Below, in pieces: positions 29,840 through 38,193 of a stretch of DNA of 64,000 nt. How positions within the stretch are numbered: the first letter of the stretch is position 1; each line of letters starts with the position of its first letter. The position numbers and the translations under genes were made by a program. The notes under the pieces were generated by a model. That model was not told the origin of the DNA and did no database searches. It saw only the letters and a list, made by a program, of their open reading frames with translations. This stretch comes from Streptomyces sp. DHE7-1 (GTDB lineage Bacteria; Actinomycetota; Actinomycetes; Streptomycetales; Streptomycetaceae): NCBI GenBank assembly GCA_016432725.1, contig JACJDG010000003.1, forward strand, positions 4,712,001-4,776,000, in the 5' to 3' direction.

Positions 29840-31154
29840 ATGCCCCACACGGAAGCGGAACAGGGCGCCTCGGTGCCCCGGGTGCTCGCGGTGATCCCCG
29901 CCCGCGGCGGCTCCAAGGGCGTACCCGCGAAGAACCTCGCCCCGGTCGGCGGCATCCCGCTGGTCACCCGCGCGGTGCGCGAGTGCCGGGCGACCCGCCT
30001 GGTCACCGACGTCGTGGTCTCCACCGACGACCAGGCCATCGCCGCCGCGGCCCGCCAGGCCGGCGCCGAGGTCGTACTCCGCCCCGCCGCCATAGCCGGG
30101 GACACGGCGACCTCCGAGGCCGCCGTCCTGCACGCCATGGACGCGCACGAGGCCCTGCACGGCGCGACCGTCGACGCCGTCCTGCTGGTGCAGTGCACCA
30201 GCCCGTTCCTGGTCCGCGAGGACGTGGACGCGGTCGCCGCCGCCGTCGTCGAGAACGGCGCGGACACCGCGGTGACCGTCGCCGCCTTCCACGGCTTCGT
30301 CTGGCGGGACGCGGCCGACGACCCGGTGACCGCCGGCACCGAGCGGGCCGCCGCCGTCGGCACCGCCCTGACGGCGGCCGACACCACCACGGTGCCCGGC
30401 ACCAGGACGGCCGGCGGCGGCTACGGCGTCAACCACGACAAGTCGTTCCGCCCCGCCGCCAGGACCGCCCCAGGACCTGCTGGAGACCGGCGCCGCCTAC
30501 GCGATGGCCGCGCCCGGCTTCCGCGAGCACGGGCACCGCTTCTTCGGCCACACCGAGCTGGTCCGCACCGACCCGGCCCGGGTGCTGGAGATCGACGACC
30601 CGCACGACCTGGCCCGCGCCCGGGCCCTCGCCCCGCTCTTCGACGCAGATCGGCCCGGCGCCGTCCCCACCCACGACGACATCGACGCCGTGGTCCTCGA
30701 CTTCGACGGCACCCAGACCGACGACCGGGTGCTGATCGACTCCGACGGACGGGAGTTCGTCTCCGTGCACCGCGGCGACGGACTCGGCATCGCGGCCCTC
30801 CGCCGGAGCGGCCTGAAGATGCTGATCCTGTCCACGGAACAGAACCCGGTGGTCGCCGCCCGCGCCCGGAAGCTCAGGCTCCCGGTGCTGCACGGCATCG
30901 ACCGCAAGGACCTCGCACTCAAGCAGTGGTGCGAGGAGCAGGGCATCGCGCCGGAGCGCGTGCTCTACGTCGGCAACGACGTCAACGACCTCCCGTGCTT
31001 CGCCCTCGTCGGCTGGCCCGTGGCGGTCGCGAGCGCCCACGACGTCGTACGCGGCGCCGCACGCGCGGTCACCACCGTCCCCGGCGGTGACGGCGCGATC
31101 CGAGAGATCGCCAGCTGGATCCTCGGCCCCTCTCTCGATTCCCTCCCCAAGTAA
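29840..31154 (+). CDS. neuA: CMP-nonulosonate cytidylyltransferase fused to a HAD phosphatase (two frameshifts in this sequence)
   Basis: The product is about 438 aa from ATG 29840 behind AAGGAGAG. Residues 10-235 are the NeuA domain, with VIPARGGSKGVPAKNLAPVG for CTP binding, LLVQCTSPFL and the RRQDRPQD segment. That segment appears only when one C is restored in each of the CCCC runs at 30451-30454 and 30468-30471. Residues 270-438 are a KdsC/NeuA-C-like HAD phosphatase with DFDGTQTDDR, a conserved Lys and GNDVNDLPCF. It would dephosphorylate a 9-phosphate intermediate and activate the sugar with CTP. It is coupled to neuB downstream. Confidence 0.88.
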
Positions 31155-31168
31155 GGACATCTCCTGCC

Positions 31169-32107
31169 ATGAGCACCAACTCCCGCATCCGCACCTTCGG
31201 TACGCGCGAGGCCGGCCCGGGCCGCCCCGTCTACATCTGCGGTGAGATCGGCATCAACCACAACGGTGAGCTGGAGAACGCCTTCAAGCTCATCGACGTG
31301 GCCGCCGAGGCCGGCTGCGACGCCGTGAAGTTCCAGAAGCGCACCCCCGAGATCTGCACCCCGCGCGACCAGTGGGACATCGAGCGCGACACCCCCTGGG
31401 GCCGGATGACCTACATCGACTACCGCCACCGGGTCGAGTTCGGCGAGGACGAGTACCGCCAGATCGACGAGTACTGCAAGAGCAAGAACATCGACTGGTT
31501 CGCCTCCCCGTGGGACACCGAGGCCGTCGCCTTCCTGGAGAAGTTCGACGTCCCCGCCCACAAGGTGGCCTCCGCCTCCCTCACCGACGACGAGCTGCTC
31601 CGCGCCCTGCGCGCCACCGGCCGCACCGTCATCCTGTCCTCCGGCATGTCGACCCCGAAGCAGATCCGCCACGCGGTCGAGGTCCTGGGCAGCGAGAACA
31701 TCCTGCTCTGCCACGCCACCTCGACGTACCCGGCGAAGGCCGAGGAGCTCAACCTCCGGGTCATCAACACCCTGCAGGACGAGTACCCGAACGTCCCGAT
31801 CGGCTACTCCGGCCACGAGACCGGCCTGCAGACCACGCTGGCCGCCGTCGCCCTCGGCGCCGCCTTCGTCGAGCGCCACATCACCCTCGACCGCGCCATG
31901 TGGGGCTCCGACCAGGCCGCCTCCGTGGAGCCGCAGGGCCTCACGCGCCTCGTCCGCGACATCCGCACCATCGAGGCCTCCCTCGGTGACGGCGTCAAGA
32001 AGGTCTACGACTCCGAGATGGGCCCGATGAAGAAGCTGCGCCGCGTCACCGGCGTCGTCGCCGAGGCGGAGATCGCGGCGGCCGCGGGCGAACCGGTCGC
32101 GGTCTGA
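31169..32107 (+). CDS. neuB: nonulosonic acid synthase (NeuB-type) lacking the SAF domain
   Basis: This 312-aa TIM-barrel synthase condenses phosphoenolpyruvate with a hexosamine or mannose (phosphate) to form a nine-carbon keto acid. The NeuB motifs are clear: YICGEIGINHNG, AVKFQKRTPE, FASPWD, HATSTYPA, IGYSGHE and ERHITLDRAMWGSDQAASVE. Bacterial NeuB usually continues with about 60 residues of antifreeze-like SAF domain. Here the protein stops at EIAAAAGEPVAV. It lies 14 bases after neuA. No NeuC epimerase or N-acetyltransferase is nearby, which favours a non-acetylated product such as Kdn. Confidence 0.92.
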   Translation: MSTNSRIRTFGTREAGPGRPVYICGEIGINHNGELENAFKLIDVAAEAGCDAVKFQKRTPEICTPRDQWDIERDTPWGRMTYIDYRHRVEFGEDEYRQIDEYCKSKNIDWFASPWDTEAVAFLEKFDVPAHKVASASLTDDELLRALRATGRTVILSSGMSTPKQIRHAVEVLGSENILLCHATSTYPAKAEELNLRVINTLQDEYPNVPIGYSGHETGLQTTLAAVALGAAFVERHITLDRAMWGSDQAASVEPQGLTRLVRDIRTIEASLGDGVKKVYDSEMGPMKKLRRVTGVVAEAEIAAAAGEPVAV

Positions 32108-32156
32108 GCGCCCCGATCGCCCAACGGTTGCCCTGAGACGGGACGGTCGTACGCCG

Positions 32157-33305
32157 ATGAGCCCCCGCGCCGGTCACCCCGGCCACTCCGCCCGCACGCT
32201 CGCCTTCGTGGAGAGCCCGGTACAGCTCCTGAACGTACTGGAGTGGGCGCACCTGCACGGCCTGCAGGGCGCGCAAGCGGACGCACTGCCGTCCGTGCCC
32301 GCGCAGATACGCCGGTCACCGGCCGGTGCTCCGCCACCGGCCGACGCGGAGCTCACCCTCGTCGTGCTGTCCCCGACCGACCCCATGACCCGGGGCCAGC
32401 TCCGCCGCATGGCGGACCTGGCCCGGGACGAGGGGTACCGGGTGCGCTGGGAGGAGGCGCGGGGCGGCACGACCGCGCCCTTCCACACCATCGGCGGCCT
32501 GGCCGGCCAACTGCGCCGCGCCGACCGCATCGTCATGGGGGACCCCTTCTCCCGCTACGTGCAACTGCTCCTGACCATCACCCGGGCCCGCGACCTGGTC
32601 GTCGTCGACGACGGCACCGCGACCATGGAGTTCGTCGCCCAGCTGGCCCGCGGCGAACGCCTGGTCCGCTGGCACCGCAAGGGCGGCCGCCCCGGCCCCC
32701 GCGACCTGCTGTTCGCCCCGGTCTCCTCCTCGGCCCGGCGCCGGCTCACGCCGAGCGAGCACCGCCGCGTCGAGGTCTTCTCCTCCATGCCGGTGACCGA
32801 GACCCCGGACGGCGTCACGGTCACCGCCAACGACTTCGCCTGGACCCGCGCCCGCTTCGGCCCGCCGCGCATCACGACGAGCGCCGACATGGTCGGCACC
32901 TCCCTGGTCGAGACCGGTGTCGTCGACGGCGACCGCTACCTGGCCGCCGTCCAGTCCCTGGCCAGGGCCCACGGAGCCACCCGCTACTTCGCCCACCGCC
33001 GCGAGGACACCGGCAAACTCCACCGCCTGGCCACGCAGACGGGCCTGGAGATCGTCCGCCCCGACCTCCCCCTGGAACTCATCGCCCGCCGAGGCCCCAT
33101 CGGCCGCACCATCCTCAGCTTCCCCTCCACCGTCGTCCACACCCTGCCGCTGGCCCTGGCCGGCACCGGCGTCCGCGTGGCGGTCTGCGACATCGACCCC
33201 ACCTGGCTCACGGAGACCGCCTCACCACGGGCGCAGGGGTTCCTGTCGGGGGTCACGGGGACGGCGCGGGACGTGCATCGGCTGGCGGCGGTGGGGTTGG
33301 TCTGA
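32157..33305 (+). CDS. GT52-like sialyltransferase-clan protein
   Basis: This 382-aa protein begins with TLAFVESPVQLLNVLEWAHL, the 'ESPxQLLN' start seen in GT52/CAP-type sialyltransferases. Further candidates are VMGDPFSRYVQLLL, VVVDDGTATMEFVAQL, YFAHRREDTGKL, and near the end SFPSTVVHTLPLAL, resembling the C-terminal Ser/Thr nucleotide-binding motif. It lies 49 bases after neuB. It should use the CMP-activated sugar made by the two preceding genes. The acceptor is unknown. Confidence 0.7.
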   Translation: MSPRAGHPGHSARTLAFVESPVQLLNVLEWAHLHGLQGAQADALPSVPAQIRRSPAGAPPPADAELTLVVLSPTDPMTRGQLRRMADLARDEGYRVRWEEARGGTTAPFHTIGGLAGQLRRADRIVMGDPFSRYVQLLLTITRARDLVVVDDGTATMEFVAQLARGERLVRWHRKGGRPGPRDLLFAPVSSSARRRLTPSEHRRVEVFSSMPVTETPDGVTVTANDFAWTRARFGPPRITTSADMVGTSLVETGVVDGDRYLAAVQSLARAHGATRYFAHRREDTGKLHRLATQTGLEIVRPDLPLELIARRGPIGRTILSFPSTVVHTLPLALAGTGVRVAVCDIDPTWLTETASPRAQGFLSGVTGTARDVHRLAAVGLV

Positions 33306-33457
33306 GAGGCGCGAGCCCCTCGACGGTCTCCGCCACTTTGCGTGCCCCGCAAGGAACGGAACACGGCCCCGGACCGGCTGCCGGCCTCCCCGAGCCGATC
33401 CGGTCGTGGCCCTCCTACCCTTGGACGAGGGGTGCAGGCCGCAACCTCGCCGGGGTG

Positions 33458-34203
33458 ATGGAGATGCTCGACCTTTCCTCCGCGCTGTCCGATGTTCCGC
33501 CCCGCCGGGGCCGGTCTCCCTGGCCCCGTCACGAGTACGTCAAGGGCTGGGGCGTCTTCGGGCTGCCCTTCGACTCCGGACACGTCCTCGCCCTGCGCGT
33601 CTTCCCGGAGAACTGCTTCGGCCCCTACCGCACACTGTGGCACCGCGACCCGAGCGGCAGCTGGTCGATCCATGTCGACGGGCCACGGCTGGACACCGCA
33701 TGCCCCAGGTACTACGGCGCCGCCTGCGATCACATCGGCCACGCCCGGATCGCGATCACGTGGACGGGCCCTGCCACTTTGCGGGTGACGATGGATTCCC
33801 CGCCGTGGACTGGACCCTCACCGCCTCGGCGACACGACTCCTCGGCCTGCTCAACGGCATCAGCGGGGCGCTGCCGCTCGCCACCTGGCGCCCTCGGCCG
33901 CTGGTGAGGGCCCGCGAACGCATGGCCCGCGCGCTGGGGCTGGGGGAGATCCGGCTGTCCGGGACGATGCCGAGCGGTCACACCGGAACGCTCATGCCTC
34001 AGCGGATGTACTTCGTCGACGACGCGCACGCCGTGATCGACGGTGTCGACCTCGGGCGCCCGGCCCGGCTCACGGAGAACCCGCGCATCGGTGACGTAAC
34101 CCTGCCGGCGCGCGGTGTGCTGGCCATCGGCCAGGCCGCCTGGGAGATCCTCGATCCGGCGGAGTACGGACGCACCCGGAGGGAGACCGCCCGGGATCTC
34201 TAG
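33458..34203 (+). CDS. conserved hypothetical protein (frameshifted in this sequence)
   Basis: The product is about 248 aa from ATG 33458 (MEMLDLSSALSDVPPRRG). Conserved-looking blocks are HEYVKGWGVFGLPFDSGHVL and YRTLWHRDPSGSWSIHVDGP. The C-terminal portion (VDWTLTASATRLLGLLNGIS...) joins after one base is restored in the CCCC at 33798-33801. The fold looks beta-rich and soluble. I do not recognise a function. Its TAG stop shares the palindrome CTAG with the stop of the convergent DUF397 gene. Confidence 0.6.
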
Positions 34204-34406
34204 CGGGGCCGTCCGCCCTTCACCGTCTCGATGAAGGGGCTGAAGGCTTCGGGCGTGAAGGTGAGGGTGCCTGCCGACGGGTCCTTGGAGTCGCGGACGG
34301 CTATTCGGGCGGGGGAGTCGGCGATCTCGACGCACGCGTTGCCGTCACCGCTGCCTGAGTAGGACGACTTCCGCCAGTTGGCCTGGGGCGTCACTGTGTA
34401 CCTCAC
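34200..34406 (-). CDS. DUF397 domain protein
   Basis: This 68-aa protein has the family pattern NWRKSSYSGSGDGNACVEIA followed by AVRDSKDPSAGTLTF and FSPFIETVKGG. DUF397 proteins accompany XRE regulators with DUF5753 sensors throughout Streptomyces. In WhiJ-like systems they act with or against the regulator. The start ATG overlaps the regulator's stop (ATGA). Confidence 0.92.
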   Translation of the reverse strand: MRYTVTPQANWRKSSYSGSGDGNACVEIADSPARIAVRDSKDPSAGTLTFTPEAFSPFIETVKGGRPR

Positions 34407-35254
34407 AGTTCCTGGGCAATTCTCCGGATGAGGTCACGCGACCGGGCGGGGTCGAGTGACGCGCCCTCAACTCTACGGAAGAGTGTTCGGAAGACGCCGA
34501 GCTGTGCTTCGGAGTCGATGAGCAGGGCACCATGGGGCCCGTCGCGTACCACCGTGTCCAGCTTGGGTACCGAGCCACCGGCGTACACCATCGCGGCTGT
34601 GATGTCGGCGAAGTCGTCCAGCTCGAAGGGGATGACCCGGACGGTCACATGGGTGGCCTCGGAGAGTTCGAGAATGCGGGCGAGTTGAGCCCGGGAGACC
34701 GAACGCCCGCCCACCCTGATGCGCAGGGCGGCCTCGTGCACCAGGACCGTGTACGGGACTGGTTCCTCCTGCTCGATGATGGCGCGCCGCCCCATCCGGT
34801 GGCGCACGCGCAGATCCAGTTCTTCCTGCGGTAGCTCCGGCACCCGGCGGGAGAACAGGGCGCGGGCGTAGTCCTCGGTCTGGAGCAGTCCCGGGACGTG
34901 CAGGAAGTCGACGTCCCACCGGTAAGAGGCGTGGAACTCCAGCTCTGAGAGATCCAGGAACGAGGTGGGCAACAGCCCGCGGTACTCCTCCCACCAGCCT
35001 CGCGTCCGATCAGTGGCCAGCGCGACCAAAGCGTCGACGTGCTGCTCGTCCGTGCAGGCGTAATGGGATGCGAGGCGACGCAGTCGCTTCTCGCTGACGC
35101 CTGCGAGTGCGGACTCGATGTGAGTGATCTGCGGGGCACTGACTCCGAGCAGCGCTGCTGCTTCCCGAGCGTTGAGGCCCGAAGCCTCGCGGAGTCTGCG
35201 CAGTTCAGTGGCCAAGCGCAGCTGCCGTGCCGTTGGTTCACGCCTCAGCGCCAT
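34403..35254 (-). CDS. XRE-family regulator with DUF5753 domain (WhiJ-like)
   Basis: The product is 283 aa from ATG 35254. The N-terminal helix-turn-helix is ELRRLREASGLNAREAAALL followed by SAPQITHIESA. The DUF5753 ligand-sensor-like region starts after VPGLLQTEDYARAL and contains VRVIPFELDDF. With the downstream DUF397 gene and the divergent ATPase gene it forms the common Streptomyces trio that tunes development and antibiotic production. The signal it senses is not evident. Confidence 0.92.
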   Translation of the reverse strand: MALRREPTARQLRLATELRRLREASGLNAREAAALLGVSAPQITHIESALAGVSEKRLRRLASHYACTDEQHVDALVALATDRTRGWWEEYRGLLPTSFLDLSELEFHASYRWDVDFLHVPGLLQTEDYARALFSRRVPELPQEELDLRVRHRMGRRAIIEQEEPVPYTVLVHEAALRIRVGGRSVSRAQLARILELSEATHVTVRVIPFELDDFADITAAMVYAGGSVPKLDTVVRDGPHGALLIDSEAQLGVFRTLFRRVEGASLDPARSRDLIRRIAQEL

Positions 35255-35464
35255 CGGTCGCTCCCTGGTCCAACGCGCCTTCCGGCGCGACTCGTTCGGA
35301 GTCAGGTTACGCGATCCGCTTGCGAAACATGAATCAATAGACCTACGTTCAGTTACGCATCGCATACATAGCGGAAGTGCACCGTGCCGTCCTGCCATGA
35401 CGCCTGCGGCAATGCCACCGCACGCCCTGAACTGAACCCCTCACCCCACCGGAGTCGATGAGTC

Positions 35465-35872
35465 ATGCCCGAATCCTGGGACTACACGCTCTACATCCCC
35501 AACGACGTAAGAGCGGTGACGATCTCCCGCCGCACGCTGCGTCTGATCCTCACGATGCACGGCCTGATCGGTCTGGTTGACACGGCTGAACTCCTGGCGA
35601 CGGAGCTGGTGTCGAACGCGGTACGGCATACGAAAGGGCCGGCCGCGCTGAGGGTGCGCCGCTCGGTGGAGGGGGTGGTGTGGATCGGCGCGTGGGACAC
35701 GGACCCCGGCCCGCCGGAGCCGTTCCGCCCGCTGGAGGAGGTGTCCGAGCTGGGGGAGGAGGGTCGAGGCCTGGCCCTGGTCAGGGCGTGTGCGGACCTC
35801 TGGGGCTGGCAGCCGTCGGCCGGGTTCGGCAACCGGGGCAAGTACGTGTGGTGCGAACTCGCGGCGGCCTAG
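35465..35872 (+). CDS. HATPase_c_2 (anti-sigma-type) ATP-binding protein
   Basis: This 135-aa single-domain protein has the GHKL N-box ELLATELVSNAVRHTKGP, a G1-like VWIGAWDTDPGPP and EEGRGLALVRACADLWGW. It is related to SpoIIAB/RsbW kinases. It is divergent from the XRE/DUF397 pair across a 210-bp AT-richer region that probably holds both promoters. It probably acts as a partner switch for the neighbouring regulator. Confidence 0.9.
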   Translation: MPESWDYTLYIPNDVRAVTISRRTLRLILTMHGLIGLVDTAELLATELVSNAVRHTKGPAALRVRRSVEGVVWIGAWDTDPGPPEPFRPLEEVSELGEEGRGLALVRACADLWGWQPSAGFGNRGKYVWCELAAA

Positions 35873-35877
35873 CTCGT

Positions 35878-36239
35878 TGATCACGTCGACAGACAACCTG
35901 GCCACCGCCCTGCGGACCATCGATGAGGAAACCGCCGCGGTCCTCGCGCAGTTCGTCGACTCCTGCCTGGCCGACCCCCAGGCGAAGCAGATGTGGAGGG
36001 ACCTGATGACAGCGACTCAGTACTTCTGGCGCCACCCGCTGGCCGAACAGGTACGCGAAGAGGGCCGGGTGGAAGCCAAGACCGAGATGGTTCTGAACAT
36101 CTTGGAATGGCGCGGCATCGAGGTGCCCCACGCCGTCCGTGACCGGGTGAACGCCTGCACCGACCTGAACCAGCTCGAAGTCTGGGCCCAGCGCGCGATG
36201 CACGCCAAGGACGCGGCAGAGTTGTTCGCCGGGGAGTGA
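35878..36239 (+). pseudogene. C-terminal remnant of an Rpn-like/DUF family protein
   Basis: The frame encodes LATALRTIDEETAAVLAQFV, LMTATQYFWRHPLAEQVREE, then NILEWRGIEVPHAVRDRVNA and a helical end ELFAGE. Streptomyces has a family of about 300-aa Rpn/PD-(D/E)XK-like proteins with this C-terminal pattern. Their N-terminal nuclease domain is missing here. There is no convincing start, only TTG 35878 without a ribosome binding site, right after the ATPase stop. It is probably a truncated leftover. The family assignment is from memory. Confidence 0.5.
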
Positions 36240-36273
36240 GCGGGCGGCGCGGGCCCGGGGCAGGATAGGCGGC

Positions 36274-36600
36274 ATGAGCGTAGTGAAGATCAACGTGCTG
36301 TCCGTGCCGGCCGAGCAGCGGGAGACGCTGGAGAAGCGGTTCGCGTCGCGGGCCCACGCCGTGGAGAACTCCGACGGGTTCGAGTGGTTCGAGCTGCTGC
36401 GGCCGGTCGAGGGCACCGACCAGTACCTCGTCTACACCCGCTGGCGGGACGAGGCGTCCTTCCAGGCCTGGATGGAGGGGCCGATGAAGTCGGCCCACCA
36501 GGGCGGCGGAGAAGGCGGCGAGAAGCCGAGGCCCGCCGCCTCCGGGTCCACCCTGTGGTCCTTCGAGGTCGTCCAGCAGGCCGAGCCCAAGGGCGCCTGA
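36274..36600 (+). CDS. antibiotic biosynthesis monooxygenase (ABM) domain protein
   Basis: This 108-aa ferredoxin-like-fold protein contains VVKINVLSVPAEQRETLEKR, GFEWFELLRP, YLVYTRWRDEASFQAWMEGP and WSFEVVQ, the usual ABM layout. Members include quinone-forming monooxygenases and haem-degrading enzymes (IsdG/MhuD-like), so the substrate is uncertain. It stands alone and is convergent with a lipoprotein gene four bases away. Confidence 0.85.
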   Translation: MSVVKINVLSVPAEQRETLEKRFASRAHAVENSDGFEWFELLRPVEGTDQYLVYTRWRDEASFQAWMEGPMKSAHQGGGEGGEKPRPAASGSTLWSFEVVQQAEPKGA

Positions 36601-36603
36601 CCG

Positions 36604-37125
36604 TCAGAGCGATCCAGTCGCCGCCGTCGGAGGCTCCTCCCGCGGCGGCGCTCCCCGGCCGATGGTCATCGACCAGCGCACGGGTGACGGTGCCTCGACG
36701 GAGGCGACGCCGGCGGTCTGGGTGCCGGTGACGTTCACCTGGTTGTAGACGGTGCTGGGCCGGTCGGCGCGGCACTCCAGCGGGAAGGTGACGTGGACGG
36801 GGCGCACGGCGATCTTCATGCGTCCCGGGCCCTGGCAGCGCACCGCGAGGATCAGGGCGTCGCCCTTCCTGCCCTTGCCGTAGGCGATGCTCGCGTTCCC
36901 CGTCGTCGTCCCGAGGCGGCCGGCCAGGGTTTCGTCCGCGTCCAGTTCAGGGGGTGCCTGGTGCACCGCCACCGGCACCGGCGCCGTGCTGCCGTGCGGT
37001 GCCGCGGTCCCCGCCGCCGCTCGGCCCTGCCCGGCCGGGCGGCCGTGGGCCGAGGTGCAGCCCGTGAGCGGGACGAGCAGCAGTGTGCACGCGAGGCTCA
37101 GGCCCGCGCAGGTCCGGAGGGGCAT
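36604..37125 (-). CDS. putative lipoprotein
   Basis: This 173-aa protein starts MPLRTCAGLSLACTLLLVPL with the lipobox LTGC at about residue 23. An Ala/Pro/Gly linker follows, then a beta-rich domain with two further Cys (AVRCQGPGRMKIAV and FPLECRADRP) that could pair outside the membrane. The function is unknown. It is 3 bases from the convergent ABM gene. Confidence 0.75.
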   Translation of the reverse strand: MPLRTCAGLSLACTLLLVPLTGCTSAHGRPAGQGRAAAGTAAPHGSTAPVPVAVHQAPPELDADETLAGRLGTTTGNASIAYGKGRKGDALILAVRCQGPGRMKIAVRPVHVTFPLECRADRPSTVYNQVNVTGTQTAGVASVEAPSPVRWSMTIGRGAPPREEPPTAATGSL

Positions 37126-37307
37126 GTCGGCACTCCCAGTCAGACAGCGGCCCGGTGACGGCCGCGGTTGACGGGATCATGGCAGTGCCGAGTGGCGGAG
37201 CGCGCACCTCCGCGGGATCTCTGAGCAAGACGTGAGCTTCGCCGGGGCCGGCCCGCACCGGCCCCCCGGCCCGCCCGCCCCGATGAACCCGATCAGTCCA
37301 GCGGGGC

Positions 37308-37967
37308 TCACTCCGGCCGGCGGCGCGCCAGCAGGAAGGCGCGCGGGCGGGTCTCCTCCTCCTGGGGCTCGCGGACCGTCGTGGCCACCATCTCCAGGCC
37401 CGCCCCCGTGAGCATGGACCTCATCTGCTCCGGCGTGCGCCAGTAGTACCGCAGGTCGATCTCGTGGCCGAAGCGTTCGGTCAGGTGGAGGCCGCCGGGC
37501 TCGGGGCCGCTCTGGAAGGCGAGCAGGACGTGGCCGCCGGGGACCAGGGCGCGGTGGAAGCCGGCGAAGGCGGCCGGGAGGTGGTCGTCCGGGACGTGGA
37601 TGGTGGAGTAGAGGGCGAGGATGCCGCCCAGCGTGGCGTCCGGGAGGTCCAGCGACGTCATGGAGCCCACGTGGAAGCGCAGCTCCGGGTGGGCCTCGCG
37701 GGCCAGGGACACCATCCCGGGCGAGACGTCCACGCCGAAGACGGGGACACCCAGGCCGTGCAGGAGCGCGGCGACGCCGCCGGGGCCGCTGCCGAGGTCG
37801 GCGACGGGGGCGGGCCCGTTCGCCGTGACCAGCTCGGCGAAGGCGTTGACCAGCGTGCGTTCGAGAGGGTGGGACAGGCCGTGCGGATGGCGGGACGCGT
37901 AGTCCTTGGCGATCGCGTCGTAGGAGGAGCCGGTGGTCTGCAGGAAGTCCGCGTTCGAGTCGCTCAC
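37308..37967 (-). CDS. SAM-dependent methyltransferase
   Basis: The product is 219 aa from GTG 37967. Motif I is VADLGSGPGGVAALLHGLG, the acidic end of strand 2 is VFGVDVSPGMVSLAREAHP, and motif IV is LYSTIHVP. This is a class I methyltransferase of the Methyltransf_11/25 type. The C-terminal ends with basic residues (FLLARRRPE). The acceptor is not predictable. It is divergent from the amidohydrolase gene. Confidence 0.88.
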   Translation of the reverse strand: MSDSNADFLQTTGSSYDAIAKDYASRHPHGLSHPLERTLVNAFAELVTANGPAPVADLGSGPGGVAALLHGLGVPVFGVDVSPGMVSLAREAHPELRFHVGSMTSLDLPDATLGGILALYSTIHVPDDHLPAAFAGFHRALVPGGHVLLAFQSGPEPGGLHLTERFGHEIDLRYYWRTPEQMRSMLTGAGLEMVATTVREPQEEETRPRAFLLARRRPE

Positions 37968-38193
37968 GGCGCCGCACCCTATCGGCGGGGACTGCGTCCG
38001 CTCAGCGGACTGGGAGAGCGTGAGTACCGTGAGGCGTGGTATGCGTGGAGGAAGGAAACAGAGGTTTTACCCACCGAAGTCCGCCGCCATGCGTCCGCCG
38101 GTCCGATTTTCTTCCCCTAACGGGCTGAACTTTTGTTGATCCGGGGTCAGTTGGCCGGTCGGGCGTCCTACCCTTCAGAGGGTGAAGCAATTG

